NCBI GenBank assembly: GCA_963710205.1
Contig: CAVPZG010000006.1
Span: forward strand, 481,356 to 545,355
Direction of reading: 5' to 3'
Origin: Pacificimonas sp963710205
GTDB lineage: Bacteria > Pseudomonadota > Alphaproteobacteria > Sphingomonadales > Sphingomonadaceae
DNA length: 64,000 nucleotides
Position numbers and translations under genes: made by a program. Under the pieces are notes generated by a model that saw nothing but the letters and a program-made list of their open reading frames with translations, had not been told where the DNA came from and did no database searches. Position 1 is the stretch's first letter, and every line of letters begins with the position of its first letter. Below, piece by piece: positions 36,045 through 45,821 of the stretch.

Positions 36045-38972
36045 TCATCCGGCCGCTTCGGCGGATTTGGCGCGGGGTTTGCCTTTGGGTTTCGGCTTCG
36101 CGGCCAAATTCCCCGAAAGGGCTGGAGGGGTCAGCATCGGCGCGAGATATTCCCCAGTATAGCTGCCTTGCGTCATCGCCACGTCCTCCGGCGTCCCACT
36201 CGCCACAACGGTCCCGCCGCCATTGCCGCCTTCCGGTCCCAGGTCGATGACGTAATCCGCCGTCTTGATGACCTCCAGATTATGTTCGATGACGAGGACG
36301 CTGTTGCCCTGTTCGACGAGGGCGTGGAGCACTTCCAATAATTTCCGCACGTCCTCGAAATGCAGCCCGGTCGTCGGCTCGTCGAGGATGTAGAGGGTGC
36401 GGCCGGTGGCGCGTTTCGAGAGTTCCTTGGCGAGTTTGACGCGCTGGGCCTCGCCGCCCGACAGGGTGGTGGCCTGCTGGCCGACCTTGACGTAACCCAG
36501 GCCGACCTCCTCCAGCATCGCCATCTTGTCGCGGATGGGCGGGACGGCGGCGAAGGCGGCGTGGGCGTCCTCCACGGTCATGTCGAGCACGTCGGCGATG
36601 GACATGCCCTTCCATTTCACTTCCAGCGTTTCGCGGTTGTAGCGCTGCCCCTTGCAGACGTCGCAGGTGACATAGACGTCGGGGAGGAAGTGCATCTCGA
36701 TCTTGATGACGCCGTCGCCCTTGCACGCCTCGCAGCGGCCGCCCTTCACGTTGAAGGAGAAGCGGCCGGGCTTGTAGCCGCGGGTTTTCGATTCCGGCAG
36801 GCCCGCGAACCAGTCGCGGATGGAGGTGAACGCGCCCGTGTAGGTGGCGGGATTACTCCTCGGCGTGCGCCCGATGGGGGACTGGTCGATGTCGATGACC
36901 TTGTCGAGATGTTCCAGGCCCTTCAGCGATTTGTGCGGGCCGACGGGGATGCGCGCGCCGTTCAGCTGACGCGCGGCGGCCGGATAGAGGGTGTCGATGA
37001 TGAAGCTGGACTTGCCGCTGCCGCTGACGCCGGTGATGCAGGTGAAGGTGCCGAGCGGGATCTTCGCATCGATGGACTGCAGGTTGTTGGCGGTCGCGCC
37101 CTTCAGGACGAGGGACTTGCCGTTGCCCTTGCGCCGCCGGTCGGGGACCGGAACCGATTTTTTCCCCGACAGATACTGGCCGGTGATGGAGGCGTCGTTG
37201 GCAAGAATGTCCTCCAGCGACCCGCTCGCGATGATATGGCCGCCGTGGACGCCCGCGCCGGGGCCGATGTCGACGATATGGTCGGCCATGCGGATGGAAT
37301 CCTCGTCATGTTCGACGACGATGACGGTGTTGCCAAGGTCGCGCAGGCGGCGCAGGGTTTCGAGGAGGCGGTCATTGTCGCGCTGGTGCAGGCCGATCGA
37401 CGGCTCATCGAGCACATAAAGGACGCCCGACAGGCCGCTGCCGATCTGGCTGGCGAGGCGGATGCGCTGCAACTCGCCGCCCGAAAGCGTGCCCGATTTG
37501 CGGTCGAGGTTCAGATAATCGAGCCCGACATTGTCGAGGAAGCCGAGCCGTTCGGTGATTTCCTTCAGCACGCGGACGGCGATCTCGTTCTGCTGGGCGG
37601 TGAGTTTCTCAGGGAGCGATTTCGACCACGCAAAGGCCTGGTCGATGGGCAGGCGGGAAATGTCGCTGATCTGGTCGCCCGCGACCTTCACTGCGAGGGC
37701 TTCGGGGCGAAGGCGCGCGCCATGGCAGACTTCGCAAGGGGCGGCGGACTGGAATTTGGCCAGCTCGTCGCGCATCCACTGGCTGTCGGTGGAGGTGTAG
37801 CGCCGCTGCAGGTTGTGGACGACGCCCTCGAACGGCTTCTTGACGTCATAGGACTTGCGGCCATCCTCGAAGGTGAGCGTGATGGCCTTCCCCTTCGTAC
37901 CGTGAAGGACCATCTCCCGGTCGGCCTCGTCCAGCTCCTCCCAGGGGGTCGACAGGCTGAACCCGCCCGCCTTCGCGACGCTGCGGAGGACCTGCATGTA
38001 ATAGGGGGAAGGCGGCTGCGATTTCGCCCAGGGAACGACGGCGCCCTTCTGGATCGACAGCTTCGTGTTGGGAACGATCAGATCGGGGTCGAAATAGAGC
38101 TTTTCGCCAATGCCGTCGCACGCTGGGCAGGCGCCGTGCGGGGAGTTGAAGGAGAACAGGCGCGGCTCGATTTCGGGAATGGTGAAGCCGCTGACGGGAC
38201 AGGCGAATTTCTGTGAGAAGGTGATGGGGGCCGGGGCCTCGGCGCCGTCCTTCACGACATGTTCCGCGACCGCCAGACCCTCGGCCATCTTGAGCGCGGT
38301 TTCGAAGCTGTCGGCCAGGCGGCTCTCGATGCCGGGTTTGACGACGATGCGGTCGACGACGATCTCGATGTCATGCTTGTATTTCTTGTCGAGCTTCGGG
38401 GCGTCCTCGATGGCGTAGACCTCGCCGTCCACCTTCACCCGCTGGAAACCCGCCGCCTGCCATTCGGCGAACTCCTTGCGGTATTCGCCCTTCCTGCCGC
38501 GCACGACGGGGGCGAGCAGCATCAGGCGTGTGCCCTCCGGCTCGGCCATGATGCGGTCGACCATCTGCGACACCTGCTGCGTCTCGATGGGCAGGCCGGT
38601 CGCGGGCGAATAGGGAATGCCGATGCGCGCCCAGAGCAGGCGCATGTAATCATAGATTTCGGTGACCGTGGCGACGGTCGAACGGGGGTTCTTGCTGGTC
38701 GTTTTCTGCTCGATGGAAATGGCGGGGCTCAGGCCCTCGATATGGTCCACATCGGGCTTCTGCATCAGCTCTAGAAACTGCCGCGCATAGGCGCTCAGGC
38801 TTTCGACATAGCGGCGCTGCCCCTCCGCATAGATGGTGTCGAACGCCAGGCTGGATTTGCCCGACCCACTCAGTCCCGTCATCACGATCAGCGCGTCGCG
38901 GGGCAGGTCGATATCGACATCCTTCAGATTATGCTCGCGCGCGCCGCGGACGGAAATGGTGGTAAGGGCCAT
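36045..38972 (-). CDS. uvrA: Excinuclease ABC subunit A
   Basis: This 975-residue damage-recognition ATPase of nucleotide excision repair starts at MALTTISVRGAREHNLKDVD. Two ABC cassettes are seen: Walker A GLSGSGKSSLAF near the start and GVSGSGKSSFIID in the second half. Signature LSGGE motifs, a zinc finger around ACPACDGIG and another around GGRCEACKGDG complete the architecture. The C-terminus is a Lys/Pro/Ala tail. The ATG at 38972 matches the family; about 370 upstream bases are open but unrelated. Confidence 0.98.
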   Translation of the reverse strand: MALTTISVRGAREHNLKDVDIDLPRDALIVMTGLSGSGKSSLAFDTIYAEGQRRYVESLSAYARQFLELMQKPDVDHIEGLSPAISIEQKTTSKNPRSTVATVTEIYDYMRLLWARIGIPYSPATGLPIETQQVSQMVDRIMAEPEGTRLMLLAPVVRGRKGEYRKEFAEWQAAGFQRVKVDGEVYAIEDAPKLDKKYKHDIEIVVDRIVVKPGIESRLADSFETALKMAEGLAVAEHVVKDGAEAPAPITFSQKFACPVSGFTIPEIEPRLFSFNSPHGACPACDGIGEKLYFDPDLIVPNTKLSIQKGAVVPWAKSQPPSPYYMQVLRSVAKAGGFSLSTPWEELDEADREMVLHGTKGKAITLTFEDGRKSYDVKKPFEGVVHNLQRRYTSTDSQWMRDELAKFQSAAPCEVCHGARLRPEALAVKVAGDQISDISRLPIDQAFAWSKSLPEKLTAQQNEIAVRVLKEITERLGFLDNVGLDYLNLDRKSGTLSGGELQRIRLASQIGSGLSGVLYVLDEPSIGLHQRDNDRLLETLRRLRDLGNTVIVVEHDEDSIRMADHIVDIGPGAGVHGGHIIASGSLEDILANDASITGQYLSGKKSVPVPDRRRKGNGKSLVLKGATANNLQSIDAKIPLGTFTCITGVSGSGKSSFIIDTLYPAAARQLNGARIPVGPHKSLKGLEHLDKVIDIDQSPIGRTPRSNPATYTGAFTSIRDWFAGLPESKTRGYKPGRFSFNVKGGRCEACKGDGVIKIEMHFLPDVYVTCDVCKGQRYNRETLEVKWKGMSIADVLDMTVEDAHAAFAAVPPIRDKMAMLEEVGLGYVKVGQQATTLSGGEAQRVKLAKELSKRATGRTLYILDEPTTGLHFEDVRKLLEVLHALVEQGNSVLVIEHNLEVIKTADYVIDLGPEGGNGGGTVVASGTPEDVAMTQGSYTGEYLAPMLTPPALSGNLAAKPKPKGKPRAKSAEAAG

Positions 38973-39243
38973 GGGCAAAAGTTTCCGGTTTGTTCTTGAA
39001 CGCCGCGCGTTAGCGCGCGCCGGGGATTCGGGGAAGGGCCGAGGTGGGCGCTTCCGCACTTGCGCGCAAGGTGCGGGGTGTCGCACGAAGGGCGCGGCCC
39101 GTGTGACGCACGGTGTGTTTTCCGACAGGATCAAATGCGCCACCGGGCGCGCGAAATGCGATGTGAGCAACATGGAAGTCCCCACGGCGCGCATTTTCAT
39201 GCTATGTTTTCTCGAAATTGATGTGGCAGGCAGGGAGGCCGGG

Positions 39244-40212
39244 ATGACGCAGGCAGGGACTTCGGGTTTGAAGGCGGCATTGCTCGCTTGTCTGCTGGCG
39301 ATTCTCGCCGCCTGCACGACGCCCAATCTGGAGCGCGGCAAGGAGCTGGCGACGGCGGGGCGCGTGGCGTCTGAAAGCCTGCGGACGCAGGCGGAGGCGG
39401 TCGCCCATGATTATCGCCTGAATGCGGACAGAAGCGCGGCGCTGATGCTGCTGGGGCAGGCGGCTTCGGACGCGGGCGGGGACTTGCGGCCGCCGCGAAC
39501 GGACGCGGCTGCGTTCGATCGGGTGGGCGGGCTGCTGCTGGCACGGGCGGACGTGCTGGAACATCTGGAAAGTCTCTATGGCGCGCTGGAGGCGGGGCTG
39601 GGCTTTGACGCCAATGGTCAGGCGCGCGCGGCCTTTGCCGATTTCGCGCAGTCGGTGGATGGCTACCGCGCGGCGCTCGATGCGGCTTCCGCGCCTGTGG
39701 CCGATACCCCCGCCGCCGGTGCGGCCGGGGTGCTGCTGGGGCGCTTTGCCGAAGCGATGCAGGCGAGGAAGATGGGCGAGGCCAGCGCCGTTATCCGCGA
39801 ACAGCTTGACGCGGTCGAGGCGCTGCTGAGGCGCGAACAGCAATATGCGGCCTCCATTCGGGTGACGAACGCGCTGCTGCGGGGCACGCTGTCGGAGGCG
39901 CTGCAACAGTCCGAACTGGTCGATCCCTATCCGGAACTGGATGACCTGACGGCGCTGGCGGGGGTGGAACGCGCCGACGGGGCGTCCGCCGCATTGCGCG
40001 GGAATGCGCGTCTTTGGGAGGCGCTGAAGCTGTTCCGGGCCTGGCAGTCGCAGCGGCGGCAGGCGGATGTGGGGGCGGATTATGTGCGCTCGCTGGCCGT
40101 ATTGTCGGCGCTGAGGGCGCAGCATGTCGCGTTCGAAGCGGGCGAGCCGCTCGGCTTTGGTGCGCTGCGGGCGGATGTGGAGGAGCTGCTGGCGCTGGCG
40201 GCGCGGCAATAG
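39244..40212 (+). CDS. Lipoprotein of unknown function
   Basis: This 322-residue protein has a lipoprotein signal (LKAALLACLLAILAACTTP, lipobox LAAC). The rest is almost wholly alpha-helical and Ala-rich, without TM helices. GGGAGGCCGGG precedes the ATG at 39244. The frame is open far upstream, but that part overlaps the uvrA 5' region and is not coding. The gene downstream begins after 25 bases, so the two are probably cotranscribed. Family not recognised. Confidence 0.75.
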   Translation: MTQAGTSGLKAALLACLLAILAACTTPNLERGKELATAGRVASESLRTQAEAVAHDYRLNADRSAALMLLGQAASDAGGDLRPPRTDAAAFDRVGGLLLARADVLEHLESLYGALEAGLGFDANGQARAAFADFAQSVDGYRAALDAASAPVADTPAAGAAGVLLGRFAEAMQARKMGEASAVIREQLDAVEALLRREQQYAASIRVTNALLRGTLSEALQQSELVDPYPELDDLTALAGVERADGASAALRGNARLWEALKLFRAWQSQRRQADVGADYVRSLAVLSALRAQHVAFEAGEPLGFGALRADVEELLALAARQ

Positions 40213-40237
40213 GGATGGGCGACGGGAGAACGGAACC

Positions 40238-40573
40238 ATGACGACGACGCATGACGAACGCTTTCATGAGATCGAGCGGCGCTATCACGATGCGGTCTCG
40301 CATTATTTCGACGACATGCGGCGCGCGCGGACGGTGGCGCAGACTTACGAGATCGAAGAGCATTATTATCATGCGGAGAATGCCTATAACGCCGCGCTGG
40401 AGCGGGCGCTGATCGGCAATTCGGACATGATCGAAGAGGTCGTGAAAGGACTGATCGAAGCCAATGCCGAGGTGGAGCGCCTGCGCGCCGAGGGGGAGGC
40501 CCTGTCGCGCGTGTTGAAGGGGATGGCGAAGGCGGTGGGCCTCGCCACGCGGTTGGTACTGATCGCCTCCTGA
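40238..40573 (+). CDS. Conserved hypothetical helical protein
   Basis: The product has 111 residues, with a His/Tyr-rich, charged first half (DERFHEIERRYHDAVSHYFD, IEEHYYHAENAYNAALERAL) and a helical second half. No signal peptide or TM. It follows the lipoprotein gene by 25 bases. Function unknown. Confidence 0.65.
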   Translation: MTTTHDERFHEIERRYHDAVSHYFDDMRRARTVAQTYEIEEHYYHAENAYNAALERALIGNSDMIEEVVKGLIEANAEVERLRAEGEALSRVLKGMAKAVGLATRLVLIAS

Positions 40574-40812
40574 TCGGCGCGTTCCCACGATTTTCGGACG
40601 ATGTCGTTCGTCGATGCGAGGGCGGTGTTCGTCCGGGTGCGATGCACTTTGTCGACGGCCTTTCCCTGACCGACGAAGGCTTGCGGACCCACTGGGCCGC
40701 TTGCGGCACAACAAGAGCGTCGAAGAGGACGGATGGCGGTTTCGCCGGTCTCCTTCGACGATAGAGCCGGGGCATGAGGCGCCGGCGACCCGTTTTCGAA
40801 GGAGCCACTCCC

Positions 40813-41190
40813 ATGACCCGCAACCCATCCAGAATTTTCGTTCTTTCCGCTGCGCTCGCTGCCATGGCCGCGCCCGCCACATCCGTCCTCGCGGGTGACA
40901 GCGAAACGCTGGTGCAGGCACCCAGTGAAGGCCGCAGTATGGAGGTTTCGCTGGCCGGTTACGATCTTGCCAGCGAAACGACGCGCGATATCCTCGACGA
41001 CAGGATCCGCGGCGCCGCGAAGAAGGTCTGCGCCGACAGCAGCACGCATCCCTTCGCCAAACAGCGTGAGCGTGTCTGCGTGCGGACCGCACATGCGGGT
41101 GGTATGGCGCAATATGACGCGCTGGCCGCACGCGGTACGGAATATGCCGCGAACGACACGCAGGCTGGATCAATCTCGATCGGACGCTGA
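40813..41190 (+). CDS. UrcA-family periplasmic protein
   Basis: The 125-residue precursor has a signal peptide (FVLSAALAAMAAPATSVLA). The UrcA pattern follows: VSLAGYDLASETTRDILDDR, then IRGAAKKVC and RERVCVRTA with two conserved Cys. The function of UrcA proteins is unknown. GAAGGAGCC lies before the ATG. A strong terminator follows. Confidence 0.85.
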   Translation: MTRNPSRIFVLSAALAAMAAPATSVLAGDSETLVQAPSEGRSMEVSLAGYDLASETTRDILDDRIRGAAKKVCADSSTHPFAKQRERVCVRTAHAGGMAQYDALAARGTEYAANDTQAGSISIGR

Positions 41191-41257
41191 CCGGCCAATC
41201 AGGATCGCTGGCCGGGGATCACGTCCCGACACTCCCTGTCCCCCACCGGTCAGCGCA

Positions 41258-41300
41258 GGCGGCTCCCTCCAATCCCTGGGGAGCCGCCATTCTTTTTTTG
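41258..41300 (+). terminator. Intrinsic terminator of the UrcA gene
   Basis: A perfect 10-bp stem GGCGGCTCCC/GGGAGCCGCC is followed by ATTCTTTTTTT, a textbook rho-independent terminator. It lies 68 bases past the stop at 41190. Confidence 0.95.
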
Positions 41301-41333
41301 ACAAGGACGGCTGTCTGAAACTCAGCCCTCAGT

Positions 41334-42065
41334 TCACTGCCTGAAGAGCGCCTTCACGCTGCGCAGGTAGGTGCGGCCTATGCGATGGCGGCTGCCGGAC
41401 CTCGTTTCGATGAACCAGATGCCCATGCCCTCATGCACGATGCGCGCGATGGCGGCGCGGCGGAAGATATGGCTGCGGTGGGTGCGGATGAAGGCGTCCG
41501 GGTCGAGGCGCTCCTCCAGATGTTTCGCGGTCTGGTGCAGCAGGTATGAGCGTTCCCCCACATGCAGGCGCATATAGTCGCGTTCCGCCTCGATATGGTC
41601 GATGTCGCGCACGTCCAGGCGCAGCATCTCGGCGCGGTGCGGCACCCAGAATTCGGTCGCATAGCGTGATGGGCGCGGCGCTGTCCGGACGGCGCAGCGG
41701 GCGCGGTCCAGGGCCAGCGTCAGGCGATCGATGCCGACGGGTTTCAGCAGATAGTCGACGGCGGCCAGTTCGAATGCGCGCACGGCGTGTTCGTCATAGG
41801 CCGTGGCGAAAATGACCGCCGGGGCGTCCTCCCGGGCGCTGAGCGTCTCGGCGACATCGACGCCGGTAAGGCCGGGCATGCTGATATCCAGAATGACGAC
41901 ATCGGCCGGCGTCGATTCGATGAGGGACAGCGCGGATTCGCCGTCCGCCGCGGTTCCGGCGCAGCTGACATTGTCGATGCGGGAGAGGAGGAGTTGCAGG
42001 CGCTCGACCGCCATCGCCTCGTCATCGACGATGAGCGCGCGGAGAGGGGCGGGATCGTCGTTCAC
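41334..42065 (-). CDS. LytTR-family response regulator
   Basis: This 243-residue protein has a receiver domain with phospho-acceptor Asp60 (VVILDISMPG), acidic pair VDDEA and KPVG, then a LytTR DNA-binding domain (IDHIEAERDYMRLHVGERSY, FIRTHRSHIFRR). It starts at a GTG and follows the sensor kinase gene by 6 bases, forming a LytS/LytR-type pair. Target genes are unknown. Confidence 0.92.
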   Translation of the reverse strand: MNDDPAPLRALIVDDEAMAVERLQLLLSRIDNVSCAGTAADGESALSLIESTPADVVILDISMPGLTGVDVAETLSAREDAPAVIFATAYDEHAVRAFELAAVDYLLKPVGIDRLTLALDRARCAVRTAPRPSRYATEFWVPHRAEMLRLDVRDIDHIEAERDYMRLHVGERSYLLHQTAKHLEERLDPDAFIRTHRSHIFRRAAIARIVHEGMGIWFIETRSGSRHRIGRTYLRSVKALFRQ

Positions 42066-42071
42066 AGGCGG

Positions 42072-43166
42072 CTACCTTCTGTGCCCGACCAGCCAGGACA
42101 TGCGGACGACATAGCCACTTTCCTCGCCCGGACCCGCCTCGAAGGTGGCATCGTCTCCAAAATATCCGGTGATGCGGCTGCGGACATTGGCAAGGCCGGT
42201 GCCGAGGCCGCGATCGAGCGGCGACGCCGCGACCTGGCCGTCGTCGGAAATGCAAATCTCTATGCGATCGTTTTTTCGGCGCGCGTGAACCTGAATGAGG
42301 ACGGGCGCCTTTGACGGTGCGACGGCATATTTTATGGCGTTTTCGATGATCGGCTGCAGGATCATCGGCGGGACCAGCGTATTTCCGGCCATGGGATCGA
42401 TATCGATGTCAACATCCAGGCGGTCGCCGAAACGGATGCGCTCAACTTCGAGATAAAGGCGCTGCTGCTCGATCTCCTCGGAAAGCGCGACCAGCTTTTC
42501 CGGATCGCCGGTCAGGCTGGTCCGCAGAAACGCCGACAGGTTCAGCACCATGCGTTCGGCGTCCTCGGTCTTTTCCCTCAGGATAAGCGATGACAGGCTG
42601 TTGAGCGTGTTGAAGAGAAAGTGCGGATTGACCTGATAACGAAGCGCCCGCAGCTGCGCGCTCTGCGCCTCGGCACGCCAGGCAGCGGCGCGGCGCTCCG
42701 CCAGGCGCACCTCGGCGGCATAGCGGAGCGCGAGATAGAAGGCGGCCCAGGCGGAGAAGAACCAGTACCAGCTGATCGCCGATTCCAGGATCATGTACCA
42801 GGCATTCATCTCGTCCAGTTTTTCGGCGGGCATGTCGGTGATGAAGTCAGGCGGCAGGATCAGGTAGAAGAAGGCATGGTTGACGGCGCCGTACGCTGCC
42901 GATGCCGGAATGGCGGCAATGAAATGCGCGGTCATGCGCAGGCCGAGCGGCTGTTTTTCCAGCGGACGCAGGGCGAGAAACATGATCCAGGTGATCAGCG
43001 CGCCCACAAGGACGACGGCAGCGCGGCGCGGGACCATGGCCAGCGGGTCTTCCCAGACCACGAACGACCTCAGCGTCACAATGATGAAGTAGAACGCCCA
43101 GAAGAACGTGATCGAAAACAGCGCGGCGCGCGCATCGGGTTCAAGGTGGCGGAATTTCAGGTTCAT
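42072..43166 (-). CDS. LytS-type sensor histidine kinase
   Basis: This 364-residue protein has four to five TM helices (residues 15-150), then the His_kinase domain with phospho-acceptor His182 in QVNPHFLFNTLNSLSS. The ATPase domain follows (PPMILQPIIENAIKYAVAPS, GLGTGLANVRSRI). It is upstream of, and almost touching, its LytTR regulator. The input domain is membrane-embedded; the stimulus is unknown. Confidence 0.92.
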   Translation of the reverse strand: MNLKFRHLEPDARAALFSITFFWAFYFIIVTLRSFVVWEDPLAMVPRRAAVVLVGALITWIMFLALRPLEKQPLGLRMTAHFIAAIPASAAYGAVNHAFFYLILPPDFITDMPAEKLDEMNAWYMILESAISWYWFFSAWAAFYLALRYAAEVRLAERRAAAWRAEAQSAQLRALRYQVNPHFLFNTLNSLSSLILREKTEDAERMVLNLSAFLRTSLTGDPEKLVALSEEIEQQRLYLEVERIRFGDRLDVDIDIDPMAGNTLVPPMILQPIIENAIKYAVAPSKAPVLIQVHARRKNDRIEICISDDGQVAASPLDRGLGTGLANVRSRITGYFGDDATFEAGPGEESGYVVRMSWLVGHRR

Positions 43167-43233
43167 CGACTGCGTCTAGCAGAAACTGGCAAGGATTGGC
43201 GTCGTTCGTCGATCGCCGTCGTGCCTTCGTCGA

Positions 43234-43830
43234 TCAAACGGGAGGCGCGGCGCGATTCATCAGGCGGCGGAACCAGCGGGAGGTTTTCCATAGCGCCCAG
43301 GTGGTGAAGGCGACCATCAGCGCGGCGATGACGGCCGCGGCGACGGGATTGGCGAAGGCGAGAACGAGCAGCCCGCCAGCAGCGATGTCCTCACCTGTGG
43401 AAACGACCATGTTGGAAACGGGTTCGGGACTCAGGTTGATTGCAGCGCGCGTTCCCGCCTTCGCGCTGTGACTGGCAAAGGCCGCGCCCCCGCCCAGAAG
43501 AAAGGCGATGACCTGCCAGGCGGGATCGCCGGCATCGACGACGGCAAGCGCGAGCAGCGCGCCCCCAAGCGGGCGGATGATGCCGTGCAGGCCGTCCCAG
43601 ACGCTGTCGAGCCAGGCAATCTTGTCTGCGAAAAATTCCGCCAGCGCACCGATGGCGGCGACGGCGAGCACCCACGGATTTGCCAGAGCGTCCAGCGCGG
43701 CGAGATTTTCCGGCAGGGCGATCCAGCCGAGGCGCATGGCGAGGCCGGTGACGAATATGGTCAGGTAGAGTCGCCAGCCCGACAGCAGACTGACACTGCC
43801 GGCCAGGCCGAGAAGTTCGATGATGCCCAT
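43234..43830 (-). CDS. DUF4126 membrane protein
   Basis: The protein has 198 residues and about five TM helices: IIELLGLAGSVSLLSGWRLY, WVLAVAAIGALAEFFADKI, FLLGGGAAFASHSAKAGTRA and VAAAVIAALMVAFTTWALW. The pattern is that of DUF4126 proteins, whose function is not known. ATG 43830 is preferred to an upstream frame extension. Confidence 0.82.
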   Translation of the reverse strand: MGIIELLGLAGSVSLLSGWRLYLTIFVTGLAMRLGWIALPENLAALDALANPWVLAVAAIGALAEFFADKIAWLDSVWDGLHGIIRPLGGALLALAVVDAGDPAWQVIAFLLGGGAAFASHSAKAGTRAAINLSPEPVSNMVVSTGEDIAAGGLLVLAFANPVAAAVIAALMVAFTTWALWKTSRWFRRLMNRAAPPV

Positions 43831-43896
43831 GAAGGCGATGCTGCGCGGAAAAGGGCGTGGTGGCAAGCCAAAGGGATGGTGCCGATGCCTGATATC

Positions 43897-44757
43897 CTAG
43901 GGCGCGGCCTTCTCGCTGCAGCGGAGTGTGAGGCCATATTCGGTCAGCCAGTCCGCGCCTGTCGGCAGCAGATATTGAAGCGCCTCGGGCAGCAGGCCGT
44001 GCAGCGTGTCGGCATGGACCAGCTCTTCGCGGCGGTCGGCAAAGCAGATGTTCGATGGCACCGCGGAAACAAGACGCAAGATGCCCTCTTCGGTCGGGCC
44101 ACCCTCATTCGCCAGCGAGACGAAAAGTGGCGGGCGCTCTTTCCGGTCTTCGCCGGCAAGGCGCTTCGACAGGCTCTGGTCGTTCCACTGAAGACTTGGG
44201 GACAGGGCGGCATAGCCATCGAACAGATCCGGTTGGCCTACCCACGTTTCCGCGACGAAATGGCCAGCCGCGCTCTCCCCAAGAAGAAAGGCGCGGCCGT
44301 CGCTCCGATAGGTCGACCTGATGAGGGGGAGCACGGTTCCGGCGAGCCAGTTCCGGAATGCCGCGCTTTCACCAGCCGTCGGATAGCGCTCCCGCTCCGC
44401 TGTCGCGGATGTGGGCGGAAGCAGTTCGCGTTGCCGGTCGATGGTCTCCACACCAACGAAGATCGCAGGTTCGCTGCGCTGCCAGAGCTGGTTCCAGCGG
44501 TGAAGCCCCAGTGCCAGATGAAAGTCCTGCTGCAGACCGCCGTCCAGCATCACTATGACCGGATAGGTCCGGTCGCCAGCTTCATATCCCGCCGGAAGCA
44601 CGACATTCAGGCGGCGCTCCGCTGCGTTGGTTGTCAGCCGGTAGGATGTTCCGATCGTCAGCGGTTCCGGTGCGGGCGCATTTTGTGCGTGCGCCGGGGC
44701 GAGAAGAGGTAGAGCCGTCACGAAGGCGGATGCGGCAGCGATGAGCGGATATTTCAA
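43897..44757 (-). CDS. Periplasmic alpha/beta hydrolase (esterase PF00756-like)
   Basis: The 286-residue precursor has a signal peptide (ASAFVTALPLLAPAHA). Nucleophile Ser162 lies in LLGESAAGHFVAE, after RLNVVLPAGYEAGDRTYPVI, a pattern of the esterase-D/enterochelin-esterase-like family. The start is TTG at 44757 with AAGGAG eight bases upstream; this spacing decides the start. The substrate (acyl ester or siderophore) is unknown. Confidence 0.85.
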   Translation of the reverse strand: MKYPLIAAASAFVTALPLLAPAHAQNAPAPEPLTIGTSYRLTTNAAERRLNVVLPAGYEAGDRTYPVIVMLDGGLQQDFHLALGLHRWNQLWQRSEPAIFVGVETIDRQRELLPPTSATAERERYPTAGESAAFRNWLAGTVLPLIRSTYRSDGRAFLLGESAAGHFVAETWVGQPDLFDGYAALSPSLQWNDQSLSKRLAGEDRKERPPLFVSLANEGGPTEEGILRLVSAVPSNICFADRREELVHADTLHGLLPEALQYLLPTGADWLTEYGLTLRCSEKAAP

Positions 44758-44840
44758 AAAACGGCTCCTTTACCGTCTCGGCTAGCATCCGCATCAGCCT
44801 GACACCAATCGCAATTCACGTCGGCGCGCGTTCGCGCATC

Positions 44841-45509
44841 CTATTCAGCCCTTGGCTTGCCTTTGCCGACTGGTCCTCGTTTCGCGGCTGAGCGGCGGCG
44901 AGCCGAGGATTTTGCCGCTGGTTTGCGGGTGGACGCTTCATTTCCCGGCGCCGGTTTCGGGTCTGGCGCCGCAGGGGTTTCCGCTTTGGCGGCGGGCGCA
45001 GCGTCGTCATCCGCCACCGGGGCGGGGGCGGGCCGGTCACGCGCCTGTGCACCGAACGCAGCGAAGGCGGCGCCAAGCGCGGCCTGGGCGATATCGCGGC
45101 CAACCGTATTCATGGCCGACTTCATCATTTTCTCCACACTGCTTTCTGCCGAACCGGACTGCGCCGCCAGCTTCGCATTTTCGGCCTTCATTTTCATGGT
45201 GGCGGAAAGGCCAGTCATGCCGTCCCGGCGCAGCGCCAGGCTGGCCTCGTCAAGCCAGAGGGCGAGGGCAGCCTCGGCCTTTTTCTGCCAGCCCTTGCCC
45301 GTGGATTTCAGGCGCTCGGCAAGTTCAGGAGGCAGGGTGATGGTCGTTTCCTGTTCAAGGGCGACGATATCCTGGCTGTCACGCTCATCGGCGCTGCGGG
45401 TCTTCGCGGCAGCTTCGAGTTCGCGCGCCGCCTTTTCCAGCTTGCGCTCCGCCTTCTCCATCTTCCGGCGGGCCTTTTCGAGTTTTTCGGCTTTCGTTTT
45501 CTTCGCCAT
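44841..45509 (-). CDS. Coiled-coil, Lys/Ala-rich protein of unknown function
   Basis: This 222-residue protein has an N-terminal Lys/Glu coiled coil (KLEKARRKMEKAERKLEKAA), a middle TLPPELAERLKSTGKGWQKK reminiscent of ribbon-helix-helix BrnA-type antitoxins, and a disordered Pro/Ala then Arg/Lys-rich C-terminus (SSARRRSAAKRGPVGKGKPR). It is possibly nucleic-acid binding. No toxin partner is adjacent. Confidence 0.65.
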   Translation of the reverse strand: MAKKTKAEKLEKARRKMEKAERKLEKAARELEAAAKTRSADERDSQDIVALEQETTITLPPELAERLKSTGKGWQKKAEAALALWLDEASLALRRDGMTGLSATMKMKAENAKLAAQSGSAESSVEKMMKSAMNTVGRDIAQAALGAAFAAFGAQARDRPAPAPVADDDAAPAAKAETPAAPDPKPAPGNEASTRKPAAKSSARRRSAAKRGPVGKGKPRAE

Positions 45510-45610
45510 GATCGTCTCCTCTCATGGTGAGTTAGGCGTCTATAACAGTAGATACAAGAGGAACGGCTTTGGACCCGCATCGTTGACGGCGAAAGACCGA
45601 GGAGACCGAC

Positions 45611-45817
45611 ATGCCAGAGAACGCCAAAACCCCGCCCACCACGCCATCAACGATGCGCCCGGCGCAGGACGCGGACCATGTGCCGGAGAAACTGGATACG
45701 GACGAGGCGCAGCTGGAGGAGGGGCTGGAGGAAACCTACCCCGCAAGCGATACCCCCGCCGAAGTGATGCCGGAGCCGGAAGACAAGCACAAGGCTCCCC
45801 CCTCCACGAACGCCTGA
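45611..45817 (+). CDS. Small acidic protein with LEETxPASD motif
   Basis: This 68-residue, Pro/Glu-rich, probably disordered protein contains LEEGLEETYPASDTPAE. This motif recurs in short alphaproteobacterial proteins of unknown role. GAGGAGACCGAC precedes the ATG. Confidence 0.7.
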   Translation: MPENAKTPPTTPSTMRPAQDADHVPEKLDTDEAQLEEGLEETYPASDTPAEVMPEPEDKHKAPPSTNA

Positions 45818-45821
45818 CGCC

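Noticed and set aside
36360..38216. A 618-codon forward frame opposite uvrA
   Set aside because: The uvrA reading is complete and conserved; the forward text is typical antisense of a GC-rich gene.
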